A stretch of DNA of 64,000 nt from RGIG3178 sp963674495 (GCA_963674495.2 CAXXLG010000002.1:744001-808000), one strand, 5' to 3'. Positions 16,228 to 24,627 are shown, counted from the first letter of the stretch. Numbers and translations: made by a program. Notes: generated by a model not told the origin, from the sequence alone.

Positions 16228-16248
16228 ATGTATCGCACAGCTTGCTAA
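16228..16248 (+). CDS. Possible six-residue leader peptide of the ABC-F gene
   Basis: ATG 16228 opens a frame coding MYRTAC then TAA, with AAAAAAGGAG 13 bases upstream, a rather long spacing. It lies at the start of the long leader. Short translated leaders that make ribosomes stall on antibiotic are known ahead of ABC-F and erm genes. Whether this one is translated is inference. Confidence 0.4.
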   Translation: MYRTAC

Positions 16249-16383
16249 CAAAACACACGGCATAGATATAACGATGGGGATACCCATTTTTTCTGTATGC
16301 CCATGCAAGAAAGCGATGCAATCTCATGAATCGAATTGCAATGGATTGGCGTTTGGTGATCCTATACGGGCTCCATTTATACG

Positions 16384-16417
16384 AAAAGCCGTGAGAAATT
16401 GCTTTCTTACGGCTTTT
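16384..16417 (+). terminator. Attenuator in the ABC-F leader
   Basis: AAAAGCCGT-AGAAA pairs with TTTCT-ACGGCTTTT around a TTGC loop, followed by GTATTT and then, at once, by the ribosome site of the ABC-F gene. An intrinsic terminator 18 bases before the start codon implies conditional read-through. Confidence 0.75.
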
Positions 16418-16435
16418 GTATTTGGAGGAACGGCC

Positions 16436-17917
16436 ATGTCATTGATTCGTATTACAGATTTGAGCTTTGCTTATCAGGGCAGTTTTGAAACGGTTTTTGA
16501 CAAGGTATCCATGGAACTGGACACCGATTGGAAACTGGGGTCGATCGGCAGAAACGGGCGCGGAAAGACGACCTTTTTACGGCTGCTGGGCGGGCAACTC
16601 CATTGCAGCGGACGAATTCATGCGGATGTGGATTTCGAGTATTTTCCCTTTGAAATAACGGATATGCGCAAAAGCGTGGAGACAATCATCGATGAACTGC
16701 TCCACGGTGATTGGCAGCGGTGGGCGTTGGTCAGGGAGCTTTCGCTTTTGGATATCGGCGAAGAGGTGTTGCAACGCCCCTTTGCTATGCTCAGCCACGG
16801 ACAGCGCACCAAGGTGATGCTGGCGGCGTTGTTTTTAAAGAGTAACGGATTTCTGCTCATCGATGAACCCACCGATCATTTGGATATGGCGGGAAGGGAA
16901 ATGGTCGGCCGGTATCTCAACGAAAAAAGAGGTTTTATCCTCGTATCGCATGACCGCCATTTTCTCAACGGTTGTATAGACCACATTTTGTCCATCAACA
17001 AGCAGAGCATAGACGTACAAAAGGGCAACTTTGCCACATGGCAGCAAAACAAAACATGGCGGAATCAGCATCAGATGAAGAGAAACGATAGGTTGAAAAA
17101 GGAGATCAGGCGGTTGTCCAATGCCGCCGACCAGTCTGCGCGTTGGTCGGACAAGGCGGAAAAAACGAAATTCGGCACTAAGAACGCAGGGCTGAAACCC
17201 GACAAGGGGTACGTCGGACATAAATCTGCCAAGATGATGAAGAAAGCCCGTCGGCTTGCGGCACGGCGCCGTAATGCGCTGGAAGAAAAGGCCGGATTGC
17301 TCGGAGACATCGACGATGCGGATGCCCTCAAAATTCATTCGATGCCATTCCATTCCAAACGATTGGTGGAGTTTGACGGCGTGTCGTTGTTTTACGGTGA
17401 GCATCAAGCGGCGCACTGTGTGAGTTTGAGCATTCATACGGGTGACAGAATTGCCCTATGCGGCAAAAATGGGACGGGCAAAACCAGCATTCTAAGACTC
17501 ATAGCAAACGGAGATATACGTCATACGGGGAACTTTCACAGGGCCAGCGGTCTGGTCATATCGTATGTGCCGCAGGACACCTCGTTTCTGGTGGGCCGTG
17601 TGGCGGACTATGCGCGGGTGCAAGGCGTCGATCAAAGCCTGTTTCAAACGATTTTGCGAAAGTTGGGTTTCCCGCGTTTACAGTTCGAAATGGATATAGC
17701 TGGTTTCAGCGCAGGGCAGAAGAAAAAGGTGTTGATTGCCAAAAGCCTTAGCGAGAAGGCGAATCTGTATGTATGGGACGAGCCGCTCAATTATATCGAC
17801 GTGCTGTCCCGTATGCAGATCGAGGATCTCCTGATGGGACATGAACCCACCATGATTTTTGTCGAGCATGACAGGGCATTCGTACATGCCGTTGCCAACA
17901 CTGTCATAGAGCTGTAG
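16436..17917 (+). CDS. ABC-F ribosomal protection protein (Lsa/CplR-like)
   Basis: 493 residues, soluble, two ABC domains and no membrane part. Domain 1 has GRNGRGKTTFLRLL, LSHGQRTKVMLA and FLLIDEPTDHLD; domain 2 has GKNGTGKTSILRLI, FSAGQKKKVLIA and LYVWDEPLNYID. The basic, helical linker (about 205-295) is where the antibiotic-resistance extension lies in this family. The N-terminus (MSLIRITDLSFAYQGSFETVFDKVS, TDWKLGSIGRNGRGKTTF) resembles Lsa-type proteins, which displace lincosamides, pleuromutilins and streptogramin A from the ribosome. ATG 16436 follows GGAGGAAC; earlier in-frame codons run through the attenuator and are unlikely to be coding. The resistance spectrum is inferred. Confidence 0.85.
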   Translation: MSLIRITDLSFAYQGSFETVFDKVSMELDTDWKLGSIGRNGRGKTTFLRLLGGQLHCSGRIHADVDFEYFPFEITDMRKSVETIIDELLHGDWQRWALVRELSLLDIGEEVLQRPFAMLSHGQRTKVMLAALFLKSNGFLLIDEPTDHLDMAGREMVGRYLNEKRGFILVSHDRHFLNGCIDHILSINKQSIDVQKGNFATWQQNKTWRNQHQMKRNDRLKKEIRRLSNAADQSARWSDKAEKTKFGTKNAGLKPDKGYVGHKSAKMMKKARRLAARRRNALEEKAGLLGDIDDADALKIHSMPFHSKRLVEFDGVSLFYGEHQAAHCVSLSIHTGDRIALCGKNGTGKTSILRLIANGDIRHTGNFHRASGLVISYVPQDTSFLVGRVADYARVQGVDQSLFQTILRKLGFPRLQFEMDIAGFSAGQKKKVLIAKSLSEKANLYVWDEPLNYIDVLSRMQIEDLLMGHEPTMIFVEHDRAFVHAVANTVIEL

Positions 17918-17931
17918 CGGACGGTGCACGT

Positions 17932-17960
17932 TTGACAGAGGCTCGTGGGGTTTATACAAT
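17932..17960 (+). promoter_or_regulatory. Consensus promoter of the following membrane protein gene
   Basis: Perfect -35 TTGACA (17932-17937), 17-bp spacer, -10 TACAAT (17955-17960). The predicted transcript starts only about 14 bases before ATG 17981, so the leader is very short. Confidence 0.8.
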
Positions 17961-17980
17961 CATATGGAAAATAACAAACG

Positions 17981-18721
17981 ATGGGATCACAGTCCATGCA
18001 ATTGAACAAAATCAGCTTAATACCATGGATTGCGGCCACTGTGGCCTGTACTGTGTTAGCCGTAAGCGGCTGCGTATCGGGCAATGGGACTTTGCTGGCG
18101 ACGGGGTTGACGGTCGGCACGTTTTTATTTATGTTGATCCCCGTCCTTCATATCCGCAACCGGAAGGTGCAGCGGATGAGGGAAAAGACCGACCTGTTGC
18201 TCCAATGGGAATATGCATCGTATCAAGCCGAGGATATCGCAGCGCGGCAAAGCATGCGCGTACGCAAAAGAAGCATCGCCGTTGCGCTGTTGCTAAGCGT
18301 GTGCATTGTAATCATAATTTTGCCGTTTTTGCTGATTTCTCTGGACCAAAATTCCGGGTTGCCACCCATGTTGCCATATCTGTTGACCGGTATGCTACTG
18401 CCCTGGATTGCGGTTCCCATCGCACCGGCAGTTGTTGTCAACAAGATACGGCAAAGACCGTGCACCACGCTGATAGGCCGTGACTATGTGCTGCTTACAA
18501 ACCGGCATATCGGCCTGAACGACCGATACAAACTCAATGCAGAAAAGGCAAAAACCGAGTTGGAGGAGGACGGCAACTGTATGCGATTGTGTGTGCAATA
18601 TTTTTTTAAGGCGGGACGTACCCTCAGGAACCTCTATAAATGGGTGGAGATTCCCGTACCGGCGGGCAAAGAACCGGATGCCGTGGCGTTTGTCCATCGT
18701 TTTTGTTTGGATGCATCCTAA
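17981..18721 (+). CDS. Membrane protein of unknown function
   Basis: 246 residues. Four hydrophobic helices are visible: about 14-34, 41-59, 99-121 and 132-155. They are followed by a soluble C-terminal domain of about 90 residues (RQRPCTTLIGRDYVLLTNRHIGLNDRYKL). The charged loop between helices 2 and 3 contains RNRKVQRMREKTDLLLQWEYASYQAEDI, suggesting a cytoplasmic coil. There is no clear ribosome site before ATG 17981 or ATG 17996. Since the strong promoter leaves a leader of only 14 or so bases, translation may be close to leaderless. I do not recognise the family. A bidirectional terminator follows. Confidence 0.65.
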   Translation: MGSQSMQLNKISLIPWIAATVACTVLAVSGCVSGNGTLLATGLTVGTFLFMLIPVLHIRNRKVQRMREKTDLLLQWEYASYQAEDIAARQSMRVRKRSIAVALLLSVCIVIIILPFLLISLDQNSGLPPMLPYLLTGMLLPWIAVPIAPAVVVNKIRQRPCTTLIGRDYVLLTNRHIGLNDRYKLNAEKAKTELEEDGNCMRLCVQYFFKAGRTLRNLYKWVEIPVPAGKEPDAVAFVHRFCLDAS

Positions 18722-18796
18722 CAAAGTGAATTGTGGCGTGAACATGTGCGGTAGACGCTGTTTAGAAAAAACAATCGACATGCTTGTGAGAACGAA

Positions 18797-18832
18797 TAAA
18801 AACCCTTCGGGCCATGGCCCGAAGGGTTTTTT
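18797..18832. terminator. Bidirectional terminator
   Basis: A perfect long palindrome, AAAACCCTTCGGGCC and its complement, flanked by A-runs and T-runs. It serves the membrane protein gene on the plus strand and superoxide reductase on the minus strand. Confidence 0.95.
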
Positions 18833-18850
18833 GCTGTCTTTGTATCGCGT

Positions 18851-19222
18851 TTAGATATCCGCTTTCCATAAACCGTGTATGTTGCAGTATTCGTAAACCG
18901 TGCCGGCATCCACCAATTCAAACTCGGCCTTCGGTTCGCTGCCGGGTTTGAGAAATACCATTTGCAACTTTTCGCCTGCGACCAGCGCAATCCACTCGAT
19001 ATAATGCTCGGGAAGCATGGGATGCAGCGTGGACCCGACCGCCACCTTGATCCTTCCGTCTTCTTTTGTTACGACGGGGACATGCTTTTCCCCAGCCGCA
19101 TCCGTCGTATTCGCTTTCAACTCCGTCATAGGTTGCCCGCAGCAGACCAATTCGCCGCCGCCGTCCCTGATCTTGGCTACCATATTGCCGCATATTTCGC
19201 AGCGATAAAACACAATAGACAT
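18851..19222 (-). CDS. Desulfoferrodoxin-type superoxide reductase (2Fe-SOR)
   Basis: Reduces superoxide to peroxide without making O2, a defence typical of anaerobes; cytoplasmic. 123 residues. The N-terminal desulforedoxin domain binds iron through YRCEICGNMVAKI and LVCCGQPM. The C-terminal neelaredoxin domain holds the catalytic Fe through His in EKHVPVV, His in VGSTLHPMLPEHYIEW, and Cys/His in YCNIHGLW. The Glu/Lys of the substrate loop (GEKHVP) is present. ATG 19222 follows GAAGGAGGA; longer in-frame starts lack ribosome sites. A small hairpin (19243-19261) lies in the leader. An encapsulin-cargo-like ferritin is the next gene upstream. Confidence 0.95.
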   Translation of the reverse strand: MSIVFYRCEICGNMVAKIRDGGGELVCCGQPMTELKANTTDAAGEKHVPVVTKEDGRIKVAVGSTLHPMLPEHYIEWIALVAGEKLQMVFLKPGSEPKAEFELVDAGTVYEYCNIHGLWKADI

Positions 19223-19344
19223 ACGTATTCCTCCTTCTATGAGCATGGATTGCCTCCATGCAAATCTTAATAACACGGACATCAACCCCAAGGCTCAACC
19301 CCTAATCGAGTTAGCATAGATTGCGGATAAATTTTGTATACGCT

Positions 19345-19659
19345 CTATTCGGGTTGCGCGATACCCAACTCCTCCAACATTTCCTTGACTTCCGCTTCGC
19401 CAGCCGCAAAATGCTCATATTCCTTCGGATCCAACGTGCGCAACAGCGTCATAAGTTCGCCAATGTGCGTCTTCTCCTCGTCGCGGATGTCGGCGATTAC
19501 CTTTTTGGCAATCTCAATGTCCGTAGCTTGTACATGGGCATCGTATACGTAAATGGCTTCCAATTCGCCTGCGATGTCCAGTCGAATTGCCTGTATCAGT
19601 TCCTCTTTGCTCATTTTACGGTCGACATTGGCGTTAAAAGGGTGTGCAAAATCTGGCAT
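19345..19659 (-). CDS. Encapsulated-ferritin-like (EncFtn) protein
   Basis: 104 residues, all-helical. The iron-site pattern of encapsulated ferritins is at matching positions: Glu32 in AGELEAIYVYD, Tyr39, and Glu62/His65 in RDEEKTHIGEL. Two such short chains together build one four-helix ferroxidase site, so it should act as an oligomer that oxidises Fe(II). ATG 19659 is chosen because GGAGG precedes it. The C-terminus (EELGIAQPE) lacks an obvious encapsulin-targeting peptide, and no encapsulin shell gene is in this window. It lies 120 bp from superoxide reductase, consistent with a joint oxidative-stress and iron role. Confidence 0.8.
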   Translation of the reverse strand: MPDFAHPFNANVDRKMSKEELIQAIRLDIAGELEAIYVYDAHVQATDIEIAKKVIADIRDEEKTHIGELMTLLRTLDPKEYEHFAAGEAEVKEMLEELGIAQPE

Positions 19660-19961
19660 GTTTTCTACCTCCATAAGTATTGATTTAGTATAATCGTATC
19701 ACAAAGCATTCTCTTGCTCAATCTTACGCAATGAATGAATATTGTGATCAACTTTATCTTTTCGCTTTGCATCCGAAACGATACAATTGCAGTATTAGTA
19801 ATTATTATTATACACTATCCTGTTCAAATTCGGAAGTTCAAATTCGGTTTTCACAGGCATATGTACGTTTGCCAGTCGTGCGTGCCCGTATGAATTGTTG
19901 CGTACACCCCAATATTGTGGGGAAAAGTAGCCTTACGATACAATCTTGGATAACCAATTGA
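19660..19961. other. Intergenic region, nothing recognised
   Basis: About 300 bases, AT-rich. A plus-strand frame at 19731-19961 lacks a ribosome site and resembles no protein I know. I see no gene here. Confidence 0.4.
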
Positions 19962-19994
19962 AAAGGGGCGGACGCAAATTGTACCCGCCCCTTG
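19962..19994 (-). terminator. Terminator of the lipoprotein gene
   Basis: AAGGGGCGG pairs with CCGCCCCTT across a loop of about 13 bases, followed on the minus strand by TTCAATTG. It lies 19 bases after the lipoprotein stop. Confidence 0.75.
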
Positions 19995-20012
19995 AAAACA
20001 GATTACAATAGA

Positions 20013-20792
20013 CTAAAAAGTATTCGTTTCACCATCCTCACATACCGTTAAAACATCATCCTCCAACATGATGTACAATTCGTCGTTGACCACAAAGTTT
20101 TTGTCGAGATTGCTGTTTTTATATATGGAAGCTGGCTGCTCATCGGTGGTTATAAAGCCGCATGCAATGAGGTTTGTGTCGTTGAAATAGGATTTGATCA
20201 ACTCATAGCTGCCGTCGTCTTCGAGCATGTAGTACTGCGACGCGTAGCCGTCTCCCGTCTTGACATATTCAAAAAACATGGTTTCGGTGTCGGTTCCTTC
20301 GGTGACGGTGGATTGCATCGAATCGGTTAAGGGATCGTAATCACATGTCATCACAAAGCTTCCACCCTCTTCGTCGGTATAGGCAATGCTGTAAGAATTA
20401 CCGTTGTGTTGGATTTCAACGCCCTCCATGCCCAAAAAGGCCAATGCCATGCCGCCGGATTCCTCTTCAAGACCGATGATGGTAAGCGGTAAAAGATACA
20501 TATCCACCGCGGAAACCGCAAACAGTGCCATGCCCATCGACATTGCAAGCGTATCATCATCTTCGATCTTGTCGCTGACACGTTCAATTGCGGCCATCTT
20601 TGTGTTCAGATAATTCTCGTAGAATTGGGCTGGTGCAACGGTGCCGTTTGCGTCCGCGCTTGGAACACCCTGTGTTAACGCTGCGCTGGGCGTTGGCGTA
20701 GCGGTATTTTCCGGTTTGTTCCCCGATGAACAGCCCACGGCCATCACAATCAGAAAACAGGTTGCCAACAGGACTGCCACTGTTTTTTTCAT
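20013..20792 (-). CDS. Secreted lipoprotein, unknown function
   Basis: 259 residues. MKKTVAVLLATCFLIVMAVGCSSG is a lipoprotein signal with the lipid-bearing Cys in VGCS. A Thr/Pro/Ala-rich spacer follows (ENTATPTPSAALTQ), then a mostly acidic extracytoplasmic domain with a hydrophobic stretch at about 95-125 (LAMSMGMALFAVSAVDMYLLPLTIIGL) and beta-like repeats such as YSIAYTDEEGGSFVMTCDYD. ATG 20792 is chosen over an earlier ATG because AAAGGAG precedes it. I do not recognise the domain; it resembles ligand-sensing or LolA-like lipoproteins only in general shape. It is transcribed alone. Confidence 0.7.
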   Translation of the reverse strand: MKKTVAVLLATCFLIVMAVGCSSGNKPENTATPTPSAALTQGVPSADANGTVAPAQFYENYLNTKMAAIERVSDKIEDDDTLAMSMGMALFAVSAVDMYLLPLTIIGLEEESGGMALAFLGMEGVEIQHNGNSYSIAYTDEEGGSFVMTCDYDPLTDSMQSTVTEGTDTETMFFEYVKTGDGYASQYYMLEDDGSYELIKSYFNDTNLIACGFITTDEQPASIYKNSNLDKNFVVNDELYIMLEDDVLTVCEDGETNTF

Positions 20793-20977
20793 GGTTACAC
20801 GCTCCTTTATAGTTGCTTCTGATATCCGATTCAATTGTAAAGCGTATTGAGCTGTCCGTCAAACACATATGTTTTTCTCTATCTAAAAACCTATTGAATC
20901 CATTGCGTATTGAACAGGCGCAAACATGAAATGTTCATATTGATGGGAAGTATGCGAACTGGAGGGCTTATATATGA

Positions 20978-21006
20978 TTGACGGTAATATACAAGCGGAA
21001 TATACT
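20978..21006 (+). promoter_or_regulatory. Promoter of the first esterase
   Basis: -35 TTGACG (20978-20983), 17-bp spacer, -10 TATACT (21001-21006), about 30 bases before the ribosome site AAGGAGATG. Confidence 0.75.
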
Positions 21007-21040
21007 TATAATAACATAATTAATGTAAGGAGATGAGCCA

Positions 21041-21928
21041 ATGATCAAGGATATTAAAGTTGATATCATCAGACAACGGTTGTATTTGGACGATAACGTA
21101 ACCTACGGACGCGCTGTCACCTACGGGTCGGGATCCACCATGACGGATCTTAAGATGACAATGTTGCGCTATAAAAAAGGTTCCGGTACTTATCCGGCTA
21201 TCGTATGGTTGTGCGGAGGAGGTTGGGTAACACAGGATTTCAATGCGCACGTTCCGGAACTGATTGCCTATGCTCAGGCTGGTTACTTGGTGGCCAGCGT
21301 GCAGTACCGCTTGGCGGGAGAGTGCCGCTTTCCCGCCCAGCTCAATGATATCAAGGCTGCCATCCGGTATCTCAGAGCACATGCCAAGCAACTGGATATC
21401 GATCCCGAACGAATCGGTGTGATGGGCGAATCGGCGGGCGGACATCTGGCGTCGTTGATCGGAAGCACAGGCGAAACGCGTGAGTTTGACGAAGGGGACT
21501 ACCTTGATCAATCCAGCGCTGTACAGGCGGCATGCTGTCTATACCCCCCGGTCAATTTCCAGTCGATGTTTGAGGTGCTTAACGCCCGGAAAAAGGTGGA
21601 AAATTCACCGCTTACCGGGCTTGATCCTCTCTCAGTAGAAGCCATTTTCTTAAGAGGGGGTCCGTTCAATAATCCGGAAATGGTAAAGCGTACAAGCCCA
21701 TTGACGTATTTGACCGAAAACGCGCCTCCATATTTCATTATGCACGGGACGCAGGACGGTACCGTGCCCATTGCGCAGGGTGAACTGCTGCACAATGCTC
21801 TGGAGGCAAAAGGTGTTCCCGTTACGATGTACCGCATTCAGGGTGCCCAGCATGCAGACATTCATTTCTATCAACCGAAGATCAAATCGCTTGTGATTGA
21901 CTTCTTCGACAGTGTTTTAAAAAAGTAG
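21041..21928 (+). CDS. Alpha/beta hydrolase, acetyl-esterase-like (copy 1)
   Basis: 295 residues, no signal peptide, so cytoplasmic. The oxyanion loop is WLCGGGWVTQDFN, the nucleophile elbow GVMGESAGGHLAS, the acid Asp in MHGTQDGTVPIAQ and the His in GAQHADIHF. The layout matches BD-FAE/acetyl-esterase proteins that remove acetyl or feruloyl groups from carbohydrates. It has its own promoter and terminator. A closely similar gene follows at 22128, with the same opening (RQRLYLDDNVTYGRA) and many identical blocks, so the two arose by tandem duplication. The ribosome site is AAGGAGATG; the start is clear. Confidence 0.88.
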   Translation: MIKDIKVDIIRQRLYLDDNVTYGRAVTYGSGSTMTDLKMTMLRYKKGSGTYPAIVWLCGGGWVTQDFNAHVPELIAYAQAGYLVASVQYRLAGECRFPAQLNDIKAAIRYLRAHAKQLDIDPERIGVMGESAGGHLASLIGSTGETREFDEGDYLDQSSAVQAACCLYPPVNFQSMFEVLNARKKVENSPLTGLDPLSVEAIFLRGGPFNNPEMVKRTSPLTYLTENAPPYFIMHGTQDGTVPIAQGELLHNALEAKGVPVTMYRIQGAQHADIHFYQPKIKSLVIDFFDSVLKK

Positions 21929-21956
21929 CGCGTATAGAACACATAAGAATGCCAAA

Positions 21957-21985
21957 AAGAGACTTCTGAAAGGAAGTCTTTTTTT
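21957..21985 (+). terminator. Terminator of esterase copy 1
   Basis: AAAGACTTC pairs with GAAGTCTTT around a six-base loop, followed by more T residues, about 30 bases after the stop. Confidence 0.9.
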
Positions 21986-22064
21986 CATTGCTCCGGCTGT
22001 TGCGAAATGAGATCTACCGGGCACACATGGCAATTTAGGGGAAGCGTATACTGCGTCATACAAG

Positions 22065-22094
22065 TTGACATCAACGGAAGGCACGGCTTATACT
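22065..22094 (+). promoter_or_regulatory. Promoter of the second esterase
   Basis: Perfect -35 TTGACA (22065-22070), 18-bp spacer, -10 TATACT (22089-22094). The tandem copy is transcribed independently of the first. Confidence 0.72.
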
Positions 22095-22127
22095 GAGCGT
22101 AACAAATTCAGTATCAGGAGCGATCCA

Positions 22128-23018
22128 ATGATTCAGGATATCCAAATTGATGTTGTAAGACAAAGGTTGTATCTGGATGACAACGTAACCTATGGGCGCG
22201 CCATTACCTATGGCTCGGGATCCACCATGCGCGATATGAGAACCACGATATTGCGCCATCGGACCGGAACGGGTATCAAATACCCTGCCATCGTTTGGGT
22301 CGGAGGAGGAGGATGGGTGACGCAGGACTTCAATGCGCACCTTGCGGAATTGGTCGGATTTGCCGAGGGCGGCTATGTGGTTGCCCTGATCGAATACCGC
22401 CTTGCGGGCGAATGCAAATTTCCCGCACAGCTAATCGACATCAAGGCCGCCATCCGCTATCTGCGTGCACATGCCGAAGAGCTCAATATCGATGCGGACC
22501 GCATCGGTGTATTGGGAGAATCGGCGGGCGGACATCTGGCGGCGTTGATTGGTACCACCGGCGAAACGCGTGAATTCGATCAGGGAGAGCATCTAGACCA
22601 ATCCAGCGCTGTTCAGGCTGCATGCTGTTGGTATACGCCGGTGGATTTCAAGCTTATGACGGAACAGCTGATGGAGAAGGACGGGGAAAACGGCGTTGTA
22701 CACAAGGAGCCCATCCCGCCCAGTGTTATCTCCATTCTTTTGGGCGGTGATCCGCTGAAAAATCCCGAGCTGGTAGCCCGTGCAAATCCATTGACCTATG
22801 CCGGTGAAAACACACCACCGTTTTGCCTGATGCACGGTACAAAGGATCCCGTCGTGCCCATCGCACAGAGCGAAATGCTGCACAACGAACTGGAAGCAAA
22901 AGGCGTTCCCGTATCGTTGTACCGCATACAGGGCGCCCCGCACGCGAGCATCCATTTCTATCAGCCCAAGACCAAAGAGATTGTGCTCAAGTTCTTTGAC
23001 AGCGTTTTGAAAAAATAG
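22128..23018 (+). CDS. Alpha/beta hydrolase, acetyl-esterase-like (copy 2)
   Basis: 296 residues. Same architecture as the gene at 21041: GGGGWVTQDFN, GVLGESAGGHLAA, MHGTKDPVVPIAQ and GAPHASIHF supply oxyanion hole, Ser, Asp and His. The copies differ most in the cap segment around residues 180-210 (here MTEQLMEKDGENGVVHKEPIPPSV), the part that shapes the substrate pocket, suggesting divergence in specificity. ATG 22128 follows AGGAGCG; a longer in-frame start at 22065 coincides with the -35 box and is rejected. Own promoter and terminator. Probably cytoplasmic deacetylation of imported oligosaccharides, by inference. Confidence 0.87.
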   Translation: MIQDIQIDVVRQRLYLDDNVTYGRAITYGSGSTMRDMRTTILRHRTGTGIKYPAIVWVGGGGWVTQDFNAHLAELVGFAEGGYVVALIEYRLAGECKFPAQLIDIKAAIRYLRAHAEELNIDADRIGVLGESAGGHLAALIGTTGETREFDQGEHLDQSSAVQAACCWYTPVDFKLMTEQLMEKDGENGVVHKEPIPPSVISILLGGDPLKNPELVARANPLTYAGENTPPFCLMHGTKDPVVPIAQSEMLHNELEAKGVPVSLYRIQGAPHASIHFYQPKTKEIVLKFFDSVLKK

Positions 23019-23029
23019 AGGATGTGGAA

Positions 23030-23058
23030 AAAAGAGCGCCATTGGCGCTCTTCTTTTT
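23030..23058. terminator. Bidirectional terminator between convergent esterase genes
   Basis: AAGAGCGCC-ATT-GGCGCTCTT with T-rich flanks on both strands. It ends esterase copy 2 (plus) and the type-B carboxylesterase (minus). Confidence 0.92.
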
Positions 23059-23085
23059 CCAGTTGAATGTTCGAAGGTTCAATGG

Positions 23086-24627
23086 TTATACAGGCATGGA
23101 AGAATCGGCATTGTTCTTTATGGTTCGCTCCCGAAGCAACTGATACAAAAAATCTATGCGGGTACGGTTGGCAACGGCTTCGCATCGGCTCTGAGCATCC
23201 AAATACATGACTAGATCGCCATCCGGCGTATACGCATCCCACTTGGGCTGGCCGGGTGTATTGGGATTTCCGTTTTTGGCAAAAGAAGTCCAGTAGGCCA
23301 TCATTGTTTGGCTCAGCGTCTGATCAAGGGAAGTAAACGGGCGGTCAACGAAGGAGAAGTTGCCGAAATGGTAGGGTAATTCACCTGCGTGATACGCGCC
23401 GAAGAAATCCACGCCAATCCCGGGGATTGCACGTGAAAATACATAGAAGTAAGTTGAAGACTTCTGATAAGCACGAAGCACGCCTGCAAAAAAGAGCATG
23501 TTCGCAAGTGTGTTGTCCGAACGGAAACGCGCCAACGCTTTGGCGGGGTTCTGCAGCAACTGATCTTTGTATGCTTCGTACAGCACGTCGGTATGATCGG
23601 GATATTTGCGTTTCAGCGTCGCCATAAAGGTTTCGGGGGAGACCTTTGTGGGATCTCCGATCAAGGCGGTGGCTTCGTCGGCGGTACAGCCCAGAAGTAC
23701 AGGAACGTCGTGGATATGTCCACGTAAAAATGCCTGCTCGAGATGTTCCGGCAACAAAAATCCGTCCACATACGGTGAATATTCGACTGCGCGGTACGTG
23801 ATCGGATCCGAGCCCAGCAGCGCTTGTGACGGCGCATTAAACAGCTGCTCTTCCGACTCAATACCGATGGAACGAAGATATACTTGGCTCTGTTGTTGCA
23901 GCGATTGTTGATCATGAGCCCACTCATCGTGGTTGAAGGGCGAAAAGCTCTGGCTTATCGCCCGGTGAAACAAACCCTTAGCCGCAGGGCAAACCAACAG
24001 GGTGTTCACCGCAGCAGAACCAGCCGATTCGCCGTCGATGGTTACGTTGTCCGGATCGCCGTGAAAAGCGGCAATGCTTTGTTTGACCCAGCGCAATCCC
24101 GCGATAAGATCCCATAGGCCTGCGTTGGTTCCATAGGGCGCGTGTCGATCCAGCGCGGGATGGGCAAGAAAGCCAAATATGCCCAGCCGATAGTTGATGG
24201 ATACCACGACAATGCCCTGCCTTGCCAGCGAAGCGCCGTTGTATACGTCCATCGAAGCGCTGCCCATGCAGTACGCCCCACCGTAGATCCAAAATAAAAC
24301 AGGCAAGGGTTCATCGCCTGCGTCCTTTGGCGCCCAAACATTCAAATAGAGACAATCTTCACTGTAGGTCAGGGGCGGTTGAAGCCGCCGGTCCTGTTGA
24401 TAGGCAACGGGTGCAACCCAACCACTGGTATCAAATTGCATGGGGCTGTCTCGATAATAGGAGGCGTCATAGACGTCTGAAAAAGATTCACTGGGCTGAG
24501 GCGGCAAAAACCGCAATTCCCCCAACGGCGGTTTGGCATAGGGGATGCCCAAAAAGCAATGGACGCTGTTATGCGAATATCCACGTACGGTACCCGTATC
24601 GATTTGTACGCGTGGAGAATCTGACAT
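23086..24627 (-). CDS. Type-B carboxylesterase (para-nitrobenzyl-esterase family)
   Basis: 513 residues, full family length, no signal peptide. Hallmarks are HCFLGIPYAKPPLGELRF, SEDCLYLNVWAPK, the oxyanion region FWIYGGAYCMGS, the nucleophile VTIDGESAGSAAVN, and the catalytic His in GAYHAGELPYHFGNF. The acid Glu is expected in the region between DVPVLLGCTADEA and that His. ATG 24627 is the second of two close ATG codons and is the one properly spaced after AGGAGG. It hydrolyses carboxyl esters of unknown identity. It makes the third esterase in 3.6 kb, suggesting a shared catabolic theme. Confidence 0.93.
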   Translation of the reverse strand: MSDSPRVQIDTGTVRGYSHNSVHCFLGIPYAKPPLGELRFLPPQPSESFSDVYDASYYRDSPMQFDTSGWVAPVAYQQDRRLQPPLTYSEDCLYLNVWAPKDAGDEPLPVLFWIYGGAYCMGSASMDVYNGASLARQGIVVVSINYRLGIFGFLAHPALDRHAPYGTNAGLWDLIAGLRWVKQSIAAFHGDPDNVTIDGESAGSAAVNTLLVCPAAKGLFHRAISQSFSPFNHDEWAHDQQSLQQQSQVYLRSIGIESEEQLFNAPSQALLGSDPITYRAVEYSPYVDGFLLPEHLEQAFLRGHIHDVPVLLGCTADEATALIGDPTKVSPETFMATLKRKYPDHTDVLYEAYKDQLLQNPAKALARFRSDNTLANMLFFAGVLRAYQKSSTYFYVFSRAIPGIGVDFFGAYHAGELPYHFGNFSFVDRPFTSLDQTLSQTMMAYWTSFAKNGNPNTPGQPKWDAYTPDGDLVMYLDAQSRCEAVANRTRIDFLYQLLRERTIKNNADSSMPV

